DNA from: QHXQ01 sp036389395
Lineage (GTDB): Bacteria; Acidobacteriota; Blastocatellia; Pyrinomonadales; Pyrinomonadaceae
DNA length: 64,000 nucleotides
NCBI GenBank assembly: GCA_036389395.1
Contig: DASVPY010000091.1
Location: forward strand, 1 to 64,000
Reading direction: 5' to 3'
Below the pieces are notes generated by a model, which ran no database searches, was not told where the DNA came from, and was given only the letters and a program-made list of their open reading frames with translations. The position numbers and the translations under genes are program-made. Positions 27,585 through 35,632 of the stretch are shown in pieces; position 1 is the first letter of the stretch; every line of letters starts with the position of its first letter.

Positions 27585-27647
27585 CTTACCTGAGCGCGCC
27601 GCGCCAGCGCCAACGCGCCCATACGTCAACGTGGAAAATCGCTCAAC

Positions 27648-27744
27648 CCTCCGTGCCCCTCTGTGTCCTCTGTGTCTTGGTGGTGAATGAGGTCACAGCG
27701 GCGTTCACCACCGAGACACAGAGGGCACAGAGGATGCACGGAGG
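27648..27744. repeat. CACAGAGG-type palindrome upstream of the VWA gene
   Basis: The left arm (CTCCGTGCCCCTCTGTGTCC ... GGTGGTGAA) and right arm (TTCACCACCGAGACACAGAG ... ACGGAGG) are near-perfect inverse copies around a 16-nt loop. The word CACAGAGG repeats about every 9 bases. The same motif recurs at 30831, 51163 and 53660. Confidence 0.85.
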
Positions 27745-27834
27745 CTTGACACCAGCCGCGTGGCGTTGTTAACACTCGGCCCGCCGGGCGCGTCTACACA
27801 GGCGCAGCCGCCCGCCACGTGAGGAGCAACAGTT

Positions 27835-29028
27835 ATGCGCCCGAACCGCTTTCCGCCCGCTTGCCTCGTGCTTTTAGTCGGTCTGTTCGTCTGCGCCCTG
27901 CCCGCCGCCGGGCAGACGCGCGCCCGCCGCGTCAGCGAGAATCAGCCCGCCGCCTCGTCTACGCCGCTGCGCGAGGAGGTGGACGCGGGCGAGTTGGTGC
28001 GCGTCGAGACGACGCTGGTGACTGTGCCCGTGAGCGTCATGGATCGCGGCGGGCGCTACGTGCCCGACCTGCGCGTGGAGGACTTCGAGTTGTACGAGGA
28101 CGGCGTGCCGCAGAAGATCGCTTACTTCGCGGCGGTCGAGCGCCCGTTCACGGTCGTCCTCATGCTCGACACCAGCAGTTCCGTCTGGCGCAAGCTCGGC
28201 CGCATCAAGGACGCCGCCGAGGCGTTCGTCGCGCAACTGCGCCCCGAAGATCAGGTCATGGTCGTCACCTTCGCCCACGGGCTGACCGTCAAGTGCGAGC
28301 CGACGACCGACCGCGAGCGCATACGCAAGGCCATCCGCGGCACGGGGCGCGGCCTGAGCACGCACCTCTACGACGCGTTGGAGAAGGTCATGACCAAGCA
28401 CCTCAAGCCCCTGTCGGGGCGCAAGGCCGTCGTGCTCTTCACCGACGGCGTGGACGCACAGAGCAGCCACGCCACTTACGACGACACGCTCGCCCTGGCC
28501 GAAGAGTTGGACGCGCTCGTCTACCCGATCCGCTACGACACCTACGACGCCGCGGCCGCCATCACCTCCGGCGGTTCAACGTCAGGCCCACGCCTGCCCG
28601 GCATCCTGGGTCGCATCCCTCTGCCTATTCCCGTCATCGGCGGCGGCCCGACGACGACGAGCGGCGGCGGCGCGAGCCGCGCAGACTACGCACGCGGCGA
28701 GCGTTACCTGCACGAGTTGGCCGAGTTGACCGGCGGGCGCTACTACGAAGCGAGCCGCGACCTGCGCGACCTCGACCGCGCCTTCAGCCAGATCGCCGAC
28801 GAGTTGCGCCGCCAGTACAGCCTCGGCTACTACCCGGCGCAGAAGGGCCGGCCCGGCGAGCGCCGCCGCCTGCGCGTGCGCGTCCGCCAGCCCGACCTGG
28901 CCGTGCGCGCGCGCGACGGCTACATCTACCAGCCCGCCGCGCCCGACGCCGCCACGCAAGATCAGAAGCAGACGCCCAAGCCCGCCCCCGTCCTCAAGAA
29001 GCCCCTCGTCGCCGACGCGGGCCACTAG
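27835..29028 (+). CDS. Secreted VWA-domain protein of the acidobacterial type
   Basis: The 397-residue protein has a signal peptide (MRPNRFPPACLVLLVGLFVCALP), a beta-rich region typical of the VWFA-related acidobacterial family (VTVPVSVMDRGGRYVPDL, then DFELYEDGVPQKI), and a VWA domain with MIDAS motif DTSSS and KAVVLFTDGVD. An internal Gly/Thr-rich loop (about residues 245-275) splits the VWA, and a Pro/Gln-rich tail ends it. It probably binds ligands through a metal ion in the periplasm or at the surface. It stands alone, flanked on both sides by palindromic repeats. Confidence 0.9.
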   Translation: MRPNRFPPACLVLLVGLFVCALPAAGQTRARRVSENQPAASSTPLREEVDAGELVRVETTLVTVPVSVMDRGGRYVPDLRVEDFELYEDGVPQKIAYFAAVERPFTVVLMLDTSSSVWRKLGRIKDAAEAFVAQLRPEDQVMVVTFAHGLTVKCEPTTDRERIRKAIRGTGRGLSTHLYDALEKVMTKHLKPLSGRKAVVLFTDGVDAQSSHATYDDTLALAEELDALVYPIRYDTYDAAAAITSGGSTSGPRLPGILGRIPLPIPVIGGGPTTTSGGGASRADYARGERYLHELAELTGGRYYEASRDLRDLDRAFSQIADELRRQYSLGYYPAQKGRPGERRRLRVRVRQPDLAVRARDGYIYQPAAPDAATQDQKQTPKPAPVLKKPLVADAGH

Positions 29029-29036
29029 AGTGATTT

Positions 29037-29123
29037 TCTTTGCGTCCCTTCGCGCCCTTTGCGGTTAGAGTTTTCGGCCTTAACCGCAAAGGGCGCAAAG
29101 AGGGCCGCGAAGGGACGCAAAGA
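29037..29123. repeat. Palindrome of GCAAAGGG-type repeats
   Basis: TCTTTGCGTCCCTTCGCGCC ... GCGGTTA (29037-29067) is inversely repeated by TAACCGCAAAGGGCGCAAAG ... GACGCAAAGA (29081-29123); the right arm carries one extra word. It lies between convergent genes and could terminate both. A lone related arm is at 5487. Confidence 0.85.
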
Positions 29124-29126
29124 CTG

Positions 29127-29795
29127 TCAGCGGTCAGCCGCGAGCGTCCGCTCGGTGTGCTTCAGGTAGAGCTGCGTGGGGCCGTCTGCTTGGGCTGCGC
29201 GCGTGACGGGGCCTTCCCACAGGTCTAAGCTGACGTTCATCGCGCTCGACACCGGCAGCAGCGTGACGCAGACCAGCAGCGGCAGCGCCACCCAGGCGGA
29301 CGCCCCGCGGGCGTAGCGCGTGAGCGGCAGCGCCGTGACGACGGGCAAGCCGGCCGCCAGCAGGACGCGCAGCCCGTAGAGCCAGGGCCAAGAAGCGTGC
29401 GTGATGGGGATAACGCCCGAAGTCACGACCCAGCCGAAGAACGGGCCGAAGGCACAAGCGACCAGCCAGAAGCTACCCACGCGGTCGGCCCAGCCGCCGC
29501 GCAGGCGGACGGGCGTGTGGTACTCGGTGCGCGGCCGGAAGTAGAGGCCGACGGCGGCGAGGAGGCAGTAGACGGAGAAGAAGACCGTCGTGCCCCAGCC
29601 CAGCGGCCCGACCTGGCCGAAGCGCAGTTGAAAGAGCGGCGGCACGATCAGGAAGCACTCGACCGCGGCGACGAGCAGTTGGCGCACCGCGCGCCGCCGC
29701 GCCGCCTCGTCCGTCACGCCGAAGTAAGTCTCGGCCACCCTGTCGGCCGTCTCCTGTGGCGTCTCCGCGGACAGCGGCTCGTGGTTGTTCATCAT
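29127..29795 (-). CDS. Hypothetical polytopic membrane protein
   Basis: The 222-residue protein has a short cytoplasmic N-terminus (ETPQETADRVAETYFGV) followed by five or so membrane helices (LLVAAVECFLIVPPLFQL, TTVFFSVYCLLAAVGLYF, VGSFWLVACAFGPFFGWVV, RVLLAAGLPVVTALPL, WVALPLLVCVTLLPVSSAM). No known family is recognised. It lies 28 bases downstream of the Nudix gene on the same strand and may be co-transcribed with the two Nudix genes. Start ATG 29795 or 29792. Confidence 0.65.
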   Translation of the reverse strand: MMNNHEPLSAETPQETADRVAETYFGVTDEAARRRAVRQLLVAAVECFLIVPPLFQLRFGQVGPLGWGTTVFFSVYCLLAAVGLYFRPRTEYHTPVRLRGGWADRVGSFWLVACAFGPFFGWVVTSGVIPITHASWPWLYGLRVLLAAGLPVVTALPLTRYARGASAWVALPLLVCVTLLPVSSAMNVSLDLWEGPVTRAAQADGPTQLYLKHTERTLAADR

Positions 29796-29823
29796 TGATG
29801 CAGCGCGCTCGTCGCGTTGGCGT

Positions 29824-30309
29824 TCAGGTCGCGTCCACGCCCGCGTCCTCGTGGACGATGTGTCGGACGTGCGCGGGCAGGTGCTTGACGGCGGTGCGGA
29901 GGAAGGTGGGGTAGAGCGGGAGGGCTTCGAGGTCTGCGACCGGATGCCATTGGAAGATGAGTGGGACGCCGTCGCCCGCGCCGATGTACTGTTCGCGTCG
30001 GCGCAAGGGGGCGGCGGCGGGCAGCGCGACGTGGAAGTAGAAGCTGAGTTCGTGATGGCGCACGCCCTGGAACGTGAAGAAGTTCTCGACGACCCAGAGC
30101 AGCCGCCCGACTTCGACCGCGAGACCGAGTTCTTCCTCAAACTCGCGCCCGAGGGCCGCGCCGGCCGCCTCGCCGAACTCGACCCGCCCGCCCGGCAGCG
30201 CCCAGTAATCATCCTCCGGCCCGCGGTGAATCAACAGGCGCTCGCGCTCGACCACGACGCCCACCGTGCGATAATTGAAACGCCCCCCCGCGTGTTTGAA
30301 TGAAAGCAT
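29824..30309 (-). CDS. Nudix hydrolase 1
   Basis: A 161-residue Nudix hydrolase, which cleaves nucleoside diphosphates linked to another moiety. The Nudix box is complete: GGRVEFGEAAGAALGREFEEE with the REFEEELGL core. Upstream, DYWALPGG precedes the box, and the N-terminus begins with the first strand FNYRTVGVVVERERLLIHRG. It lies 12 bases from the second Nudix gene, same strand, so they are probably co-transcribed. Substrate unknown. Confidence 0.88.
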   Translation of the reverse strand: MLSFKHAGGRFNYRTVGVVVERERLLIHRGPEDDYWALPGGRVEFGEAAGAALGREFEEELGLAVEVGRLLWVVENFFTFQGVRHHELSFYFHVALPAAAPLRRREQYIGAGDGVPLIFQWHPVADLEALPLYPTFLRTAVKHLPAHVRHIVHEDAGVDAT

Positions 30310-30321
30310 AGACTTCTCTCT

Positions 30322-30750
30322 TCAACCCGCGCACGCGCGCCGCACCGCCCAGGCGTGGCACTCGTGATAGCAGACCCGCGCCGCCTCCGCGGGCGGCAGC
30401 CAGAGCAACTCGTGCTCGGCGTTACCGGCCCGGCGGGCCGTCAACGCGCCAGTGAAGAAGACGGCGTGCATCTCGTAGTGCGTCGCGTCCCGTTCGGCGT
30501 AGAAGTATTGCACGGCCGCGCCGAGCCGGCGCAGACGCCGCATGCCGCGCGCCAACTCCTCGCGCACCTCGCGCCCGACCGTCGCTTCGGGCCTCTCGCC
30601 CGCCCACGCGCCCCCGCCCGGCAGAAAAAAGCCCCGCGCCCCCGCGACCAACGCCACCCGCCCCGTCTCTACGATGACGACGTACGCCGCCCGCCGCAAC
30701 GTGTACGCGACGTGCGGCGCGGGCACACCGAAGATGAGCGGCTCAGACAT
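30322..30750 (-). CDS. Nudix hydrolase 2
   Basis: A 142-residue Nudix hydrolase with box GGGAWAGERPEATVGREVRE and core REVREELARG. The pre-box GFFLPGGG is as expected; C-terminal strands contain HYEMHAVFFTGAL and HELLWLPPAEA. It is more divergent than its neighbour, so the two may be an old duplication with different substrates. A TATAAT on this strand (bases 30774-30779) could be the -10 of a short-leader promoter. Confidence 0.85.
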   Translation of the reverse strand: MSEPLIFGVPAPHVAYTLRRAAYVVIVETGRVALVAGARGFFLPGGGAWAGERPEATVGREVREELARGMRRLRRLGAAVQYFYAERDATHYEMHAVFFTGALTARRAGNAEHELLWLPPAEAARVCYHECHAWAVRRACAG

Positions 30751-30830
30751 ACAGCGTCACGTAGCGTCAACGCATTATAGGGCATGTCCGACAGTCCCCG
30801 CGCGGTGGAATGAAACGCGCGGCCGGTTTC

Positions 30831-30907
30831 ACACGGAGGCACGGAGGGCCACGGAGGACACAGTTAAAAACTCTCTGTGTCCTCCGTGGCCCTCCGTGCC
30901 TCTGTGT
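30831..30907. repeat. CACGGAGG-type palindrome, 33-bp arms
   Basis: Bases 30831-30863 and 30875-30907 are inverse complements with one mismatch, around an 11-nt loop. It fills the gap between the Nudix pair and the next minus-strand gene. Confidence 0.88.
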
Positions 30908-30959
30908 TGAACTGTTCGTCCGCGACAGGCTACTAACGGACTGCTCGCGCGCCCCGCGC

Positions 30960-31631
30960 TCAGCCGGTGATGGTCACGCTGGCGGTCTGGCTCCAGGGGC
31001 CTGGCTCGCCGCGCGTCGAGAGCCAGCGGGCCATGTAGTGCGCGACCTGGCCGGCCTCCGCGCCGTCGTACTCGACGACGTAAGGCGTGGCGGAGTCGAG
31101 CGCGAGGAAGCGCAACTCGGCCGGGTCTGCGGGCGCGGGGCCGCCGACCTTGACCCAGATTTCGCAGCCGCGCACGCCGTCGGGCTTGCGCCGCGAGTTG
31201 GGCGTCGCCTCGTCCGTAAAGTTGATCGTGTGCCGCAGACGTTGCGCCGCGTCCACCTGCACGACGGGGCGCGTGGTGGGCGCGGGCGTCGGCGTCCGCG
31301 TCTGCAAGTGGACGGGCAGACCGAGCACATGGCGTGTGGCGTCGGGCACGGTATCGTCCGCCTGTATCAGCCGCACGCGGGCGCGCACCGCCGCCTCGAC
31401 CTCCTCCCGCGCGTCGTCCTTGGCCTGTCGGGCGGCGTCGGCCTCGCCCCGTTTGGTCGTCCAGTTGCTGTACTTTGTGACCCACGCGGCCCGCGCCGCT
31501 TCGAGCACCGACAGGTCTTCGTCCGCCAGTTTCAGCGTGTGTTTCTCCTGATTGAGCGTGGTAGTGAAGTTCCTAAGCCAGAGATCGAACTCGGCGTCCG
31601 ATCTGGGAATGTAGTCGCCCTTGATGGTCAT
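30960..31631 (-). CDS. Hypothetical protein with a C-terminal beta domain
   Basis: The 223-residue protein has an N-terminal helical part (residues 1-90, long charged helix WVTKYSNWTTKRGEADAARQAKDDAREEVEAAV), a Pro/Thr linker and a beta-rich C-terminal domain (GCEIWVKVGG ... PYVVEYDGAEAGQVAHYMARWLST ... GPWSQTASVTITG) that resembles a fibronectin-like fold. There is no signal peptide. It recalls proteins described near phage-tail-like or contractile systems, but no such genes are here. ATG 31631 is preferred for the AAGGAG ribosome binding site upstream. Confidence 0.6.
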   Translation of the reverse strand: MTIKGDYIPRSDAEFDLWLRNFTTTLNQEKHTLKLADEDLSVLEAARAAWVTKYSNWTTKRGEADAARQAKDDAREEVEAAVRARVRLIQADDTVPDATRHVLGLPVHLQTRTPTPAPTTRPVVQVDAAQRLRHTINFTDEATPNSRRKPDGVRGCEIWVKVGGPAPADPAELRFLALDSATPYVVEYDGAEAGQVAHYMARWLSTRGEPGPWSQTASVTITG

Positions 31632-31800
31632 CGGAGGTGCTCCTTTCCGCCCTGCGGCGAAAGAGTAAGGTGACAAGGGAGTGAGGCGTCAACGCGGCCA
31701 CGTCTGGCGAGTCAAAATCGCCGTGAATCTGTTAACTCAATGGTAACGCTGAACTTCCCCCCACGCAACCCCTTTTTTCACCAAGCCCAACGCCGCCACC

Positions 31801-32157
31801 GTTGACCTTAACGACGCCGCCGTTGAGCTTAACGACGCCACCGTTAGGCTTAGCGGAGGTGTCGCTAAGCTCAACGACGCCTCCGTTAAGCTCAACGACA
31901 CCTCCGTTGAACCTAACGACACCTCCGCTAAGCCTAACGACACCTCCGTTAACCTTAACGACACCTCCGTTAACCTTAACGACAGTGCCGCTAAGCTTCA
32001 CAACGCCGCCGCTAAGCCTCACGGCCGCGCAGTGAACCTTAACAACGCCGCCGCTAAGCCCAACGGCCGCGCCGTTAGGCTCAACGGCGGCAGCGCCGGC
32101 ATTGGCGACGGCGCAATTAAGCTTAACAACACCATCGCTAAGGCTAACGGCGTCACA
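31801..32157. repeat. 21-bp minisatellite, 17 units
   Basis: Seventeen tandem units of 21 bp follow the consensus GYTAAGCTYAACGACRCCTCC; early units are nearly identical, later ones drift. A 21-base unit is 7 codons, so open frames exist on both strands (for example heptads like VKLNDTS on +, NGGVVKL on -). These have no good start codon, ribosome binding site or domain. It occupies most of the 635-base gap before the ROCO gene. Confidence 0.9.
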
Positions 32158-32266
32158 GGAGCAACGCCCCGCCCGCGTCACCACTCTTGTCTTTCCCCCA
32201 AAAACGACTATCATCACCCCGCGCCCCGACGCCGTATCCACCGCCACCTCAGCCCAAGAGGACGCC

Positions 32267-34624
32267 ATGTACGACAAACCGGAAATTCTCCGATACATCA
32301 AACTCGCGGCAAAAGAAGGTCGGACGAACCTCCACCTCGCCTACAATCGACTGACGAGCCTGCCGCGGGAGATCGTGCAGTTGCCGAACCTCACCATCCT
32401 CCACCTCGCCGGCAATCAACTGACGAGCCTGCCGCCGGTGATCGGGCAGTTGCCGAACCTTACCCACCTCTACCTCAACAACAATCAACTAACGAGCCTG
32501 CCGCCGGAGATCGCGAAGCTGACGAAGCTCACCGAACTCGACCTCGCCGGCAATCAACTGACGAGCCTACCGCCGGTGATCGGGCAGTTGCCGAACCTCA
32601 AACGCCTCCACCTCGCCGACAATCGACTGACGAGCCTGCCGCCGGAGATCACGAAGCTAACGAATCTCGTATACCTCAACCTCCGCGGCAACAAACTGCC
32701 GATTCCGCCCGAAGTGTTAGCCGATCCGTCTGACGTAAAGGCGATCTTTGCCGCGCTGGCGGGCATGACGGGCGGGGAGCGGTTGAACGAGGCTAAGATG
32801 TTGGTGGTCGGGGACGGCAAGGTGGGCAAAAGCTCGGTGGTCGAGCAGTTACTTGGCCGCCCTTTCAATCCGCGAAAAGAGACCACGCTCGGCGTCGAGA
32901 TCAACGACGAGATGAAGGTCGTCCAGAGCGAGTTGAAGGGCGAAGGCGAGCCGGTCAAACTCAACATCTGGGATTTCGGCGGGCAGGAGATTCAGCACTC
33001 GACGCACCAGTTCTTTCTGACCACGCGCAGCCTCTACCTACTGGTGGTGGACGCGCGCAAAGGCGACCAACTCGGCAACGTCGAATACTGGCTGAAACTG
33101 ATCGAGAGTTTCGGCGGCGATTCGCCCGTCATCGTCGTCGTCAACCAGATCGATCAGTTGCACGGTCAGCGCCCGCTCAACCTGGATCGCAAGGCGTTGC
33201 AGGACAAGTACAACATACGCGATTTCGTCGAAACCTCGTGCGCGACGGGCGAGGGCATTCCCGCCTTGCACGCGGCGATCACGCGCGAGGTCGAACAGTT
33301 GAAACACGTCCGCGACATCTGGCCGCCCGAATGGCTCGCCATCAAACGCCGGCTGAAAGGCATGCACGCCGATTACATCCCGGTCGAGATGTACCTGGAC
33401 ATCTGCGCCGAAGAGGGCTTGCGGGACGAAGACCTACAGAAGTCTCTACTGGGGCTGCTCCACGACTTGGGCGTGGTGATACGCTTTCCGGGCGACACGC
33501 AAGTGCTCAATCCGCGCTGGGTGACGCAAGGTGTGTACGGGCTGCTGACTTCGGCGCAACTGGTCAAAACGCAGGGGCAGTTCGATCTGAAAGACGTGGG
33601 CCAAATCCTGTCCGGCCTGCCCGACGCCCACATCCATTACCCGGCCCACACGCACGAGCGGTTGATCAGAGTGATGCAGCATTTCGAGCTGTGCTTCGAG
33701 TTCACAGACCGGCCCGGTCATTACCTGATCCCGCGCCACCTGCACGACAATGAACTGGACATCCCCTGGAACGACGCCACCGCGTTGAAGTTTCAATACC
33801 ATTACGTCGAGACGCTGCCCGACGCCGTCATCTCGCGCTTCATCGTACGCATGAACCAGTACATCACGAAGCAGTACTACTGGAAGAACGGCGTCTTCCT
33901 GCACAGCGGCGAGAACCGGGCCAAGGTCAAAGCCGATCTGGTGGATCGCAAAATCTTCGTCTCGATCATCGGCAAAGAACAGACCCGCCGCGCCTTCCTC
34001 GCCGTCATTCGCTCCGCCTTTGACGAAATCAACAGCAACTTCAAGATCGACATCAAGCAGATGATCCCCGTGCCCGGCGCTCCGCACGTGTTGGTCTCCT
34101 ATCAGGAACTGCTCGTCCACGAACAGATGAACGAACCGGAGATCGTCATCCCCGAATTGTTAATGAAGTTCCCGGTCAGAGACTTGCTCGACGGCGTCGA
34201 AGAGTTGAGCGCCCGCATGGCACGCCGCGAACGCGACCTGGACAGGCGGAGATTTCCACAACCCATGCCCGAAGCCCTTCAGGTCAAACCGCACACGCCA
34301 GCCGCAACGCAACCGAACAATCCCCGGCGGACGGGGTCGTTCCCTCTAATCAATTTTGTGGTCGTAGTTGCTACCATCGTGGCCGCCATGATCATGCTGA
34401 GCGTCTTCGGCGTCTCCTGGACAACCGCGGCGATTGTCTCCTTCGTCATGATTGGCGGCTTGCTGGGCATCGGCATCATCGGCGCGCAGCAGTTGAAAAA
34501 CGACGACCGGCTGTCGGACGAAAGCTACGTCAAGCTGATGATCGAGTCGTACAAGCACCTGCCGCTGCTCGGCGGCAACAGCGAGCCAGGTGACGCGCTG
34601 GCAAAGAGAGAGCCGGACGAGTGA
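32267..34624 (+). CDS. LRR-Roc-COR (ROCO) GTPase with a C-terminal membrane anchor
   Basis: The 785-residue protein has five 23-residue leucine-rich repeats (about 21-145) with recently amplified near-identical DNA, a Roc small-GTPase domain (Walker A GDGKVGKSS at 182-190, DFGGQ at 236-240, NQID at 293-296, SCATG), a COR dimerisation region (about 310-590), and a C-terminal region with two membrane helices (about 695-745, LINFVVVVATIVAAMIML, then VSFVMIGGLLGIGI). Bacterial ROCO proteins are GTP-regulated dimers related to LRRK2; most lack membrane anchors. ATG 32267 is preferred over upstream frames that run into the minisatellite. Function unknown. Confidence 0.9.
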   Translation: MYDKPEILRYIKLAAKEGRTNLHLAYNRLTSLPREIVQLPNLTILHLAGNQLTSLPPVIGQLPNLTHLYLNNNQLTSLPPEIAKLTKLTELDLAGNQLTSLPPVIGQLPNLKRLHLADNRLTSLPPEITKLTNLVYLNLRGNKLPIPPEVLADPSDVKAIFAALAGMTGGERLNEAKMLVVGDGKVGKSSVVEQLLGRPFNPRKETTLGVEINDEMKVVQSELKGEGEPVKLNIWDFGGQEIQHSTHQFFLTTRSLYLLVVDARKGDQLGNVEYWLKLIESFGGDSPVIVVVNQIDQLHGQRPLNLDRKALQDKYNIRDFVETSCATGEGIPALHAAITREVEQLKHVRDIWPPEWLAIKRRLKGMHADYIPVEMYLDICAEEGLRDEDLQKSLLGLLHDLGVVIRFPGDTQVLNPRWVTQGVYGLLTSAQLVKTQGQFDLKDVGQILSGLPDAHIHYPAHTHERLIRVMQHFELCFEFTDRPGHYLIPRHLHDNELDIPWNDATALKFQYHYVETLPDAVISRFIVRMNQYITKQYYWKNGVFLHSGENRAKVKADLVDRKIFVSIIGKEQTRRAFLAVIRSAFDEINSNFKIDIKQMIPVPGAPHVLVSYQELLVHEQMNEPEIVIPELLMKFPVRDLLDGVEELSARMARRERDLDRRRFPQPMPEALQVKPHTPAATQPNNPRRTGSFPLINFVVVVATIVAAMIMLSVFGVSWTTAAIVSFVMIGGLLGIGIIGAQQLKNDDRLSDESYVKLMIESYKHLPLLGGNSEPGDALAKREPDE

Positions 34625-34658
34625 AGGCCGCCGAGCCTCTCGTCCGGTCTTTGCCGCC

Positions 34659-34726
34659 CTTGCCCGCCTTGGCGGCTGGGCGGCGGTGTGATAGTGTGCG
34701 CGCCACGCAAGCCGGATGTACCTCGC
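34659..34726 (+). repeat. 68-bp direct repeat, copy A
   Basis: Bases 34659-34726 match 36208-36275 without gaps, sharing CTTGCCCGCCTTGGCGG and AGTGTGCGCGCCACGC. Copy A contains a possible promoter, TTGGCG and TAGTGT 17 bases apart, in front of the SnoaL-like gene. The two copies bracket a 1.5-kb module holding the SnoaL-like, DUF433 and avidin genes. Confidence 0.7.
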
Positions 34727-34798
34727 ATGGCCGCGCGCTCGGCGGCGGTCGCACGCCGCGGGCGCACAACCCGTCTGACTAGAGGAGGACTCCCCCTT

Positions 34799-35230
34799 AT
34801 GAAGAGCTTGATCGCAGCCGCGCTGCTCGTCGTCTGCGCGACGACGGTCGCCGCCGGCCCGAACGCTAAGCAGGGCGGCAAGCACGCCGGCACGAAGGCC
34901 GGGCTGACGCAGGTCGCCAACGACTACTTCGCCGCCATCAACGCCAACGACACGAAGAAGGTCGCCGAATTCTTCGCCCCCGACTACACTTTCACAGACC
35001 TGGACGGGAAGGTGCTGACCCGCGACGACCGGCTGAAAGCCATGGCCGCGCAGGACAACAGCAAGCTCGTCTTCTCGGAGATTCACGTCCGCACCTACGG
35101 CGCGACGGGCGTCGTGACCGGCATGGCCACCAACGCGGACGGCGCGCGCACCCGTTTCACGCAGACCTGGGCGTGGCAGGGCGGGCGCTGGTGGCTCGTC
35201 GCCGCGCAACGCTCAACCATCGCGCCGTAA
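34799..35230 (+). CDS. Secreted SnoaL-like (NTF2-fold) protein
   Basis: The 143-residue protein has a signal peptide (MKSLIAAALLVVCATTVAAG) and a SnoaL/DUF4440-like domain: VANDYFAAINANDTKKVAEFFAPDYTF, DLDGKVLTRDDRLKAM and RTRFTQTWAWQGGRWWLVAAQRST. Members of the fold are either small binding proteins or enzymes; no catalytic residues can be identified. It has a strong AGAGGAGGA ribosome binding site and a candidate promoter in direct repeat A. A perfect 15-bp hairpin follows. Confidence 0.82.
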   Translation: MKSLIAAALLVVCATTVAAGPNAKQGGKHAGTKAGLTQVANDYFAAINANDTKKVAEFFAPDYTFTDLDGKVLTRDDRLKAMAAQDNSKLVFSEIHVRTYGATGVVTGMATNADGARTRFTQTWAWQGGRWWLVAAQRSTIAP

Positions 35231-35255
35231 GCCGCACCCGACGGCCCGCGAGCCA

Positions 35256-35292
35256 CAGCCCCGGCCGGGCAGCACACGCCCGGCCGGGGCTG
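35256..35292 (+). terminator. Perfect 15-bp GC-rich hairpin after the SnoaL-like gene
   Basis: CAGCCCCGGCCGGGC pairs exactly with GCCCGGCCGGGGCTG around a 7-nt loop. There is no T tract after it, so termination is likely but not certain. Confidence 0.6.
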
Positions 35293-35342
35293 AAACATAG
35301 GCTGCGCTGCCGCCGCTGTTCTAAGTGGTCTACGATTGCGCC

Positions 35343-35445
35343 ATGGACAAGCAGCTTATTACCGCGTCGCCGGACGTGATGAGCGGCCCGCCGGTCTTTG
35401 CCGGCACGCGTGTACCTGTGTAGACCCTTGCTCGACTACTTCAAG
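35343..35445 (+). pseudogene. Broken DUF433 antitoxin-like gene
   Basis: The frame reads MDKQLITASPDVMSGPPVFA then GTRVPV and TAG. DUF433 proteins continue with Q-T-L-L-D-Y. Here the expected CAG is TAG, and one base later a single-base insertion puts LLDYFK into the next frame. Two lesions remove the protein. DUF433 proteins are common antitoxin-like partners. It lies directly upstream of the attC-like element, on the opposite side from the avidin gene. Confidence 0.7.
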
Positions 35446-35483
35446 CCCCGCGCCGCCCCCGGCCTCAGTGCCGCCGCCGTTAG

Positions 35484-35592
35484 TTCTAACGCCCAAGTTA
35501 ACCGGGCGCGGGCGAACAGCACACACCCTGACCGCGAGGAAGTTTCGTGAGAGCCACGCTATCCCGCGCTCCGGTTGAATGCGTTGTTATAT
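35484..35592 (-). other. attC-like integron recombination site downstream of the avidin gene
   Basis: On the minus strand, R''-like ATATAAC, then L'' TTCAACCGG-A-GCGCGGG, a 50-nt loop, L' CCCGCGC-CCGGTT-AA, spacer CTTGGGC and R'-like GTTAGAA. The arms pair through 7 + 6 + 2 bases with two extra-helical bases, as in attC sites. The segment GGTTAACTTGGGCGTTAG is typical of attC. The 109-bp element begins 40 bases after the avidin stop codon. Confidence 0.6.
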
Positions 35593-35632
35593 CGCCGTCT
35601 GGCGATTGAGCGGCGGCAGCTTAGGTCTGTTG

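Noticed and set aside
31732..32301. A minus-strand frame through the 21-bp minisatellite
   Set aside because: Frames are open on both strands because the repeat unit is a multiple of 3. No start signal, no homology, and it would overlap the ROCO start.
32032..32733. A plus-strand frame joining the minisatellite to the 5' part of the ROCO gene in another phase
   Set aside because: It overlaps the well-supported LRR sequence of the ROCO protein in a different frame and starts within the repeat.
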